Source: a virus. From it: DNA of 42,361 bases. The translations under genes and the position numbers were made by a program. Below the pieces are notes generated by a model, which saw only the letters and a list, made by a program, of their open reading frames with translations, made no database searches and was not told the DNA's origin. This document shows, piece by piece, positions 39,631 to 42,361 of this stretch; the first letter of the stretch is position 1, and each line of letters opens with the position of its first letter. The DNA lies in IMG/VR virus record IMGVR_UViG_3300036852_000749, positions 1-42,361 of that record. The stretch is one strand, 5' to 3'.

Positions 39631-39834
39631 CTACGGACCGGTGTAGCCCGCGGGGCCCCGCAGCGAGCCCAACGGCACCTCAGCGACGACCGGTGGGGCC
39701 GCCACCTCGTCGACGACGGCCGGCGTGCCAGGGTCGCCGTCTCCCTGTGGCTGTGCCTGCGCGCCCTCGGGGGCCGAGGCGCCGGGCTCAGGCTTCGCGG
39801 CATCACCGGCGTTGACATCGCTCGTGTCTTCCAT
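39631..39834 (-). CDS. Disordered Pro/Ala/Gly-rich small protein
   Basis: 67 residues from ATG 39834, preceded by GGAGGG. Composition (AKPEPGASAPEGAQAQPQGD) suggests disorder. No conserved motif. Good ribosome binding site supports translation. Confidence 0.5.
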   Translation of the reverse strand: MEDTSDVNAGDAAKPEPGASAPEGAQAQPQGDGDPGTPAVVDEVAAPPVVAEVPLGSLRGPAGYTGP

Positions 39835-39849
39835 GCACCCTCCTATCAA

Positions 39850-39945
39850 TCAGCGCCACACCGGCAGCACGTGTCGCGAGACGACCACCCCACAACTCGA
39901 GACGGCCAGCTCGATAAACACGGCGTCCGCCGTCGCACGTACCAC
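39850..39945 (-). CDS. Short ORF after the exported protein
   Basis: 31 residues from GTG 39945, containing ADAVFIELAVSSCGVVVSRH. Its frame is open upstream to the end of the preceding gene. Weak evidence: could be a remnant or a random ORF. Confidence 0.3.
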   Translation of the reverse strand: MVRATADAVFIELAVSSCGVVVSRHVLPVWR

Positions 39946-39953
39946 GCGACTCG

Positions 39954-40364
39954 CTACCGTGAAATCGCCGGCTTCCCCGCCGCACTCGGCGCCGGGACCA
40001 CCAGCGAGAAAGGGTCCGACGGCGCGCTCACGCCTTCGCCTCCAGGGCCGACCGCCCGCACGCGCCCGGTATAGCTCCCTGCCGGCAGCGCCAGCAGCTG
40101 CGCATCGATGTTCACGCTGATGAGGTTCTGCGCGTTGGGCGCGGGCTTGCCGAGATTGATCGGGGCCGGCGCGGTCCCGCCGGCGACGGGCGCGAGCAGG
40201 AGCTCGTAGCGATCGACGACGGGCACCTGCTGCGCCACCGCCGAGTGGTCGGAGGACGCCGTGAACGTCAGCGTCCACGGAGGAGACTGGCTCGAGCCAG
40301 CCAGCGGGAGCATGAGCGAGAGACCGAGGACGAGAGCCACCACGCGGAACTGTTTCACTTTCAC
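39954..40364 (-). CDS. Exported fibronectin-III-like protein
   Basis: 136 residues from ATG 40364. A signal peptide of about 24 residues (VVALVLGLSLMLPLAGSS) is followed by a beta-sandwich-like part (VPVVDRYELLLAPVAGG, SVNIDAQLLALPAGSYTGRV, then RAVGPGGEGVSAPSDPFSLV) typical of an Fn3 module. Placed among replication-end genes, far from the fibre cluster. Possibly a surface or superinfection exclusion protein. Confidence 0.65.
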   Translation of the reverse strand: MKVKQFRVVALVLGLSLMLPLAGSSQSPPWTLTFTASSDHSAVAQQVPVVDRYELLLAPVAGGTAPAPINLGKPAPNAQNLISVNIDAQLLALPAGSYTGRVRAVGPGGEGVSAPSDPFSLVVPAPSAAGKPAISR

Positions 40365-40394
40365 ACCTGTCCTTTCACGGAAGATGAACCCTTG

Positions 40395-40580
40395 TCACGC
40401 CGTCAGCGCGGCCGCCACAAGGCCGGCGACGACCTCGAGTGCAGATTCCCGGACGCGTCGCTCGTCTACACCGACAGACGCGAGCACGCCATAGAACACC
40501 TCGTCATCGCGCGTTCGAATCGCCGCAATCACGGCATCAATGGACGCGGGGTCGGTAACACCGAAACCGGCCAGCTTCAT
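40395..40580 (-). CDS. Small hypothetical protein
   Basis: 61 residues from ATG 40580, with AAGGTGAT upstream; a TTG at 40637 would also work and overlaps the upstream stop. Helical (DPASIDAVIAAIRTRDDEVF, ALEVVAGLVAAALTA). The 18-bp repeat of 40594-40611 lies just before the start. Confidence 0.5.
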   Translation of the reverse strand: MKLAGFGVTDPASIDAVIAAIRTRDDEVFYGVLASVGVDERRVRESALEVVAGLVAAALTA

Positions 40581-40593
40581 GGCGATCACCTTA

Positions 40594-40611
40594 CGTGCGC
40601 TATCAGACGCG
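40594..40611. repeat. 18-bp repeat, copy 1
   Basis: CGTGCGCTATCAGACGCG matches 40911-40928 at 17 of 18 positions, same orientation. Near the starts of two adjacent small genes, and encodes ASDSAR in both when read through. Confidence 0.7.
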
Positions 40612-40633
40612 ATCAATCCGAGTCCTCCAATCG

Positions 40634-40951
40634 TCAATTTGCGGCGCGAACGTTCAGCCGCTCGCGGAGTTCTTTCGCCGTGATACAGCCACGCAGCTGC
40701 CCGCCAGCGTCCCTGGCCGCGCAGAACCGATAGGCGTCAGGGACGCCGGCGGTCAGGACCCAGGCGCGCTGATGCGGAAACAGCAGGAGGGACCGCGCAA
40801 TCCGATCGGGGTCGAACTGGGCGGCGACCTCCCGAGCCAGGAGAAGCATGGCGATCAGCACGATCCACGCGAGAACACCCTCGGCGTGAGGGTGCCCACC
40901 TACGATGTCGCGTGCGCTGTCAGACGCGTTCATCCTAGTCTCGTCATTCAT
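40634..40951 (-). CDS. Small membrane protein
   Basis: 105 residues from ATG 40951 (ATG 40933 also possible). One hydrophobic segment, GVLAWIVLIAMLLLAREVAA, is followed by a soluble part with two Cys (RFCAARDAGGQLRGCITAKE). Overlaps the repeat copy 40911-40928 at its N-terminus. Confidence 0.5.
   Translation of the reverse strand: MNDETRMNASDSARDIVGGHPHAEGVLAWIVLIAMLLLAREVAAQFDPDRIARSLLLFPHQRAWVLTAGVPDAYRFCAARDAGGQLRGCITAKELRERLNVRAAN
40911..40928. repeat. 18-bp repeat, copy 2
   Basis: CGTGCGCTGTCAGACGCG, second copy of the 40594-40611 repeat. Confidence 0.7.
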
Positions 40952-40952
40952 T

Positions 40953-41414
40953 TCAAATCCTCACCGGCTCCTCGCCGCGAGCGATGCAGCAGGGCGAGCA
41001 CCAACACTTCGTACCGGCCACGTAGGATGCGGCGTGCCACACGCCCTCACCCGTCTCGACGATCCGCTCGATCACCGCCGCGACGCGTGCGAGCGAGTTC
41101 GGATCGTCCGTGCGGGACGCACAGTAGCTATTCACCAGGCGCTCGACGTCTGGGCGACGCCGGCCGTAGTTCGGGCGCGCCGGATCGTTAAACATCGCCG
41201 TGTGGTGCGCGATCCGGTCCTCTTGGAACCTGACGGCCGCTTCGAAATTCGCTCCACTGAGATGTGGGAATTCCTTCAGCCGCTCAGCGTTGGCCATATT
41301 TCCAGCTTGGACAGCAACCCACCGCTGGCGGATATCCTCGGCGGTATCTCGGCGCTGGTTCGCTGCTCGCATCGCTCCGATCCGGCGGTCGCGGTAGTGC
41401 TTGGCCATCCTCAT
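40953..41414 (-). CDS. Hypothetical protein with C-terminal Cys cluster
   Basis: 153 residues from ATG 41414, overlapping the upstream stop (ATGA); ATG 41408 is an alternative. Basic N-terminal region (KHYRDRRIGAMRAANQRRDT), helical centre, and a C-terminal CWCSPCC cluster. Basic helical start suggests nucleic-acid binding, not proven. Confidence 0.5.
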   Translation of the reverse strand: MRMAKHYRDRRIGAMRAANQRRDTAEDIRQRWVAVQAGNMANAERLKEFPHLSGANFEAAVRFQEDRIAHHTAMFNDPARPNYGRRRPDVERLVNSYCASRTDDPNSLARVAAVIERIVETGEGVWHAASYVAGTKCWCSPCCIARGEEPVRI

Positions 41415-41641
41415 TCCCCGATCCCGAACGGCCGCACGCGCCGAACCCGCGCCTGCAGCAACGCCAGCCGAAGACGGCGCTCGGCGGTGTGCTGGTCCTG
41501 GCCGATGACGCGGTCCTGCGAACACCCGACCCAACGGCCGCTCGCCAGATGCGCGGCCCGCGGCTGCCCGCAGCTGATGCATGTGTCGTCACGCAGCCGC
41601 GGGAACGTGACGACGCGCGCGAGCGAGGACACGAGACTCAT
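41411..41641 (-). CDS. Small zinc-knuckle protein
   Basis: 76 residues from ATG 41641, ATGA overlap with the upstream stop. DDTCISCGQPRAAHLASGRW then VGCSQD is a CxxC...C cluster; the rest is Arg/Leu-rich. Confidence 0.5.
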   Translation of the reverse strand: MSLVSSLARVVTFPRLRDDTCISCGQPRAAHLASGRWVGCSQDRVIGQDQHTAERRLRLALLQARVRRVRPFGIGE

Positions 41642-41871
41642 GCCTTCCTCTTTCCGCGGCGCCGCCGCCGAAATGGATGTGGACACACCTGGCGCGCGGC
41701 CCAGCCAGGCGAACGCGCCTCACGGCACCCGGACAGGTACTGCGCGACGAGCTCCTCCGCGAACGCATACGCGCGGTTCCGAAGCTCCAGAACCTCCTCG
41801 TCGGTCTTGCCATCAGCCGCGGGGCCCAGAAGCTCGCGCACCTCGTCGATCGATCGCAACTCGACAGCCAT
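41638..41871 (-). CDS. Small helical hypothetical protein
   Basis: 77 residues from ATG 41871. Acidic helices (RSIDEVRELLGPAADGKTDE, LRNRAYAFAEELVAQYLSG) then an Arg-rich tail (FRRRRRGKRKA). Overlaps both neighbours (TGATG and ATGA). Confidence 0.55.
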   Translation of the reverse strand: MAVELRSIDEVRELLGPAADGKTDEEVLELRNRAYAFAEELVAQYLSGCREARSPGWAARQVCPHPFRRRRRGKRKA

Positions 41872-42098
41872 CAGCGGACCGCCTTCGGCCTGATATAGGC
41901 AGGCGCGCTGACATCCTCAATCCACACCGGCCGAAGCGTTCGCTGCCTAGTGACGAGTGCATATGCGAGGGCGTTCTGAAGCGCAGGGAGCGAACAAGAG
42001 CGGCCGTTGCGGCCGAGCGTCTCAGAGAAAAAGAGCGTACTGCGAATCTGCATGCGACGTGGCGCACGGAGCAGCGTTCGAACAACAACACCGCTCAT
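41871..42098 (-). CDS. Small hypothetical protein
   Basis: 75 residues from ATG 42098, overlapping the upstream stop (ATGA). Arg-rich start (RTLLRAPRRM), then QIRSTLFFSETLGRNGRSCS and LPALQNALAYALVTRQRTLR. No known family. Confidence 0.45.
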   Translation of the reverse strand: MSGVVVRTLLRAPRRMQIRSTLFFSETLGRNGRSCSLPALQNALAYALVTRQRTLRPVWIEDVSAPAYIRPKAVR

Positions 42099-42361
42099 AC
42101 GAGCTCCTCGAGCAGCGGCCGCTTGACGCGGGCGCGGTGATAGGCGATGGACTGGAGGATGGCCCGCACGGCTTCGAGACCCTCGCGCTGGATCGCCTCG
42201 AACTCTGCCGGCTCAATCACGGCATCGGACAGCGCGTCGGCGCTCACGTCCATGAACTGCGCGAACTCGCGCATCGTTTCCGTCGCGCGGCGCAGGTCGT
42301 CGGAGGTCGCGCCGGTCTGTGGCAGGCGGACGACGTCGCAGCCTTGCTGATGCGCGTAGAA
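42095..42361 (-). CDS. Partial CII-like phage regulatory protein
   Basis: At least 88 residues; the start lies beyond the right edge. Visible: RRATETMREFAQFMDVSADA, IEPAEFEAIQREGLEAVRAI and AYHRARVKRPLLEELV. The helical tail resembles the C-terminal part of CP76/CII-type regulators. The N-terminal DNA-binding part is outside the window, so the call is tentative. Confidence 0.45.
   Translation of the reverse strand, partial: FYAHQQGCDVVRLPQTGATSDDLRRATETMREFAQFMDVSADALSDAVIEPAEFEAIQREGLEAVRAILQSIAYHRARVKRPLLEELV

Noticed and set aside
1-42361. tRNA or rRNA genes
   Set aside because: No cloverleaf-like or conserved rRNA stretch was recognised on either strand.

Overview
The window is a high-GC bacterial segment. 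About 1.5-2 kb of probable host DNA lies at the left, followed by most of a siphovirus-type prophage (HK97-fold capsid, long tail) that runs off the right edge. Taxonomy cannot be fixed from sequence alone. The GC-rich codon use, the HicAB pairs and the intergenic palindromes would fit Acidobacteriota or a similar high-GC phylum, but that is a guess. No tRNA, rRNA or CRISPR array was seen.

Layout. (1) 1-1893: a ComF-like phosphoribosyltransferase and one unknown gene on the minus strand, separated by 860 bp that hold three large inverted repeats. (2) 1951-3789: a small ORF and a large serine recombinase (probable integrase) on the plus strand; the recombinase has an apparent frameshift in its zinc ribbon. 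(3) 3957-5617: two toxin-antitoxin-like modules. One is a plus-strand hicAB with a promoter and operator placed so that hicA is probably leaderless. The other is a minus-strand hicB-hicA-like pair flanked by a 30-bp repeat. (4) 5825-13058: the distal end of the late operon, with fibre-like and exported proteins, an alpha/beta hydrolase, and a NlpC/P60-type lysin with a membrane protein beside it. (5) 13060-23655: tail genes: fibre or tip proteins, an 851-codon tail protein, the tape measure, a G/GT chaperone pair with an A AAA AAC -1 slippery site, two related tail-tube proteins and connector proteins. (6) 23652-32972: head and packaging genes: connectors, decoration-like protein, capsid, S49 protease, portal, an HTH protein, large terminase, an ASCH protein and small terminase. 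(7) 33194-42361: HNH nuclease, a winged-helix initiator-like gene containing an iteron-like array, a papain-like protein, a DnaB-type helicase, a ParB-like protein and many small genes, ending in a partial CII-like regulator.

Almost everything from 5825 to 42361 is read leftward with ATGA, GTGA or TGATG overlaps, so this looks like one long, translationally coupled transcript or a few of them. Expected work flow: the right-hand genes start replication, terminase and portal package DNA, the tail genes build the tail, and the left end supplies adhesion and lysis functions.

The most unusual signals are: a 16-bp perfect palindrome (GTGCAGACGTCTGCAC) present six times, only inside the phage and always near gene ends; at least eight small proteins carrying CxxC zinc-ribbon motifs; an iteron-like array inside the initiator-like gene; Sec-type signal peptides on fibre-like proteins; and four apparent frameshifts, which may be real decay or assembly errors.
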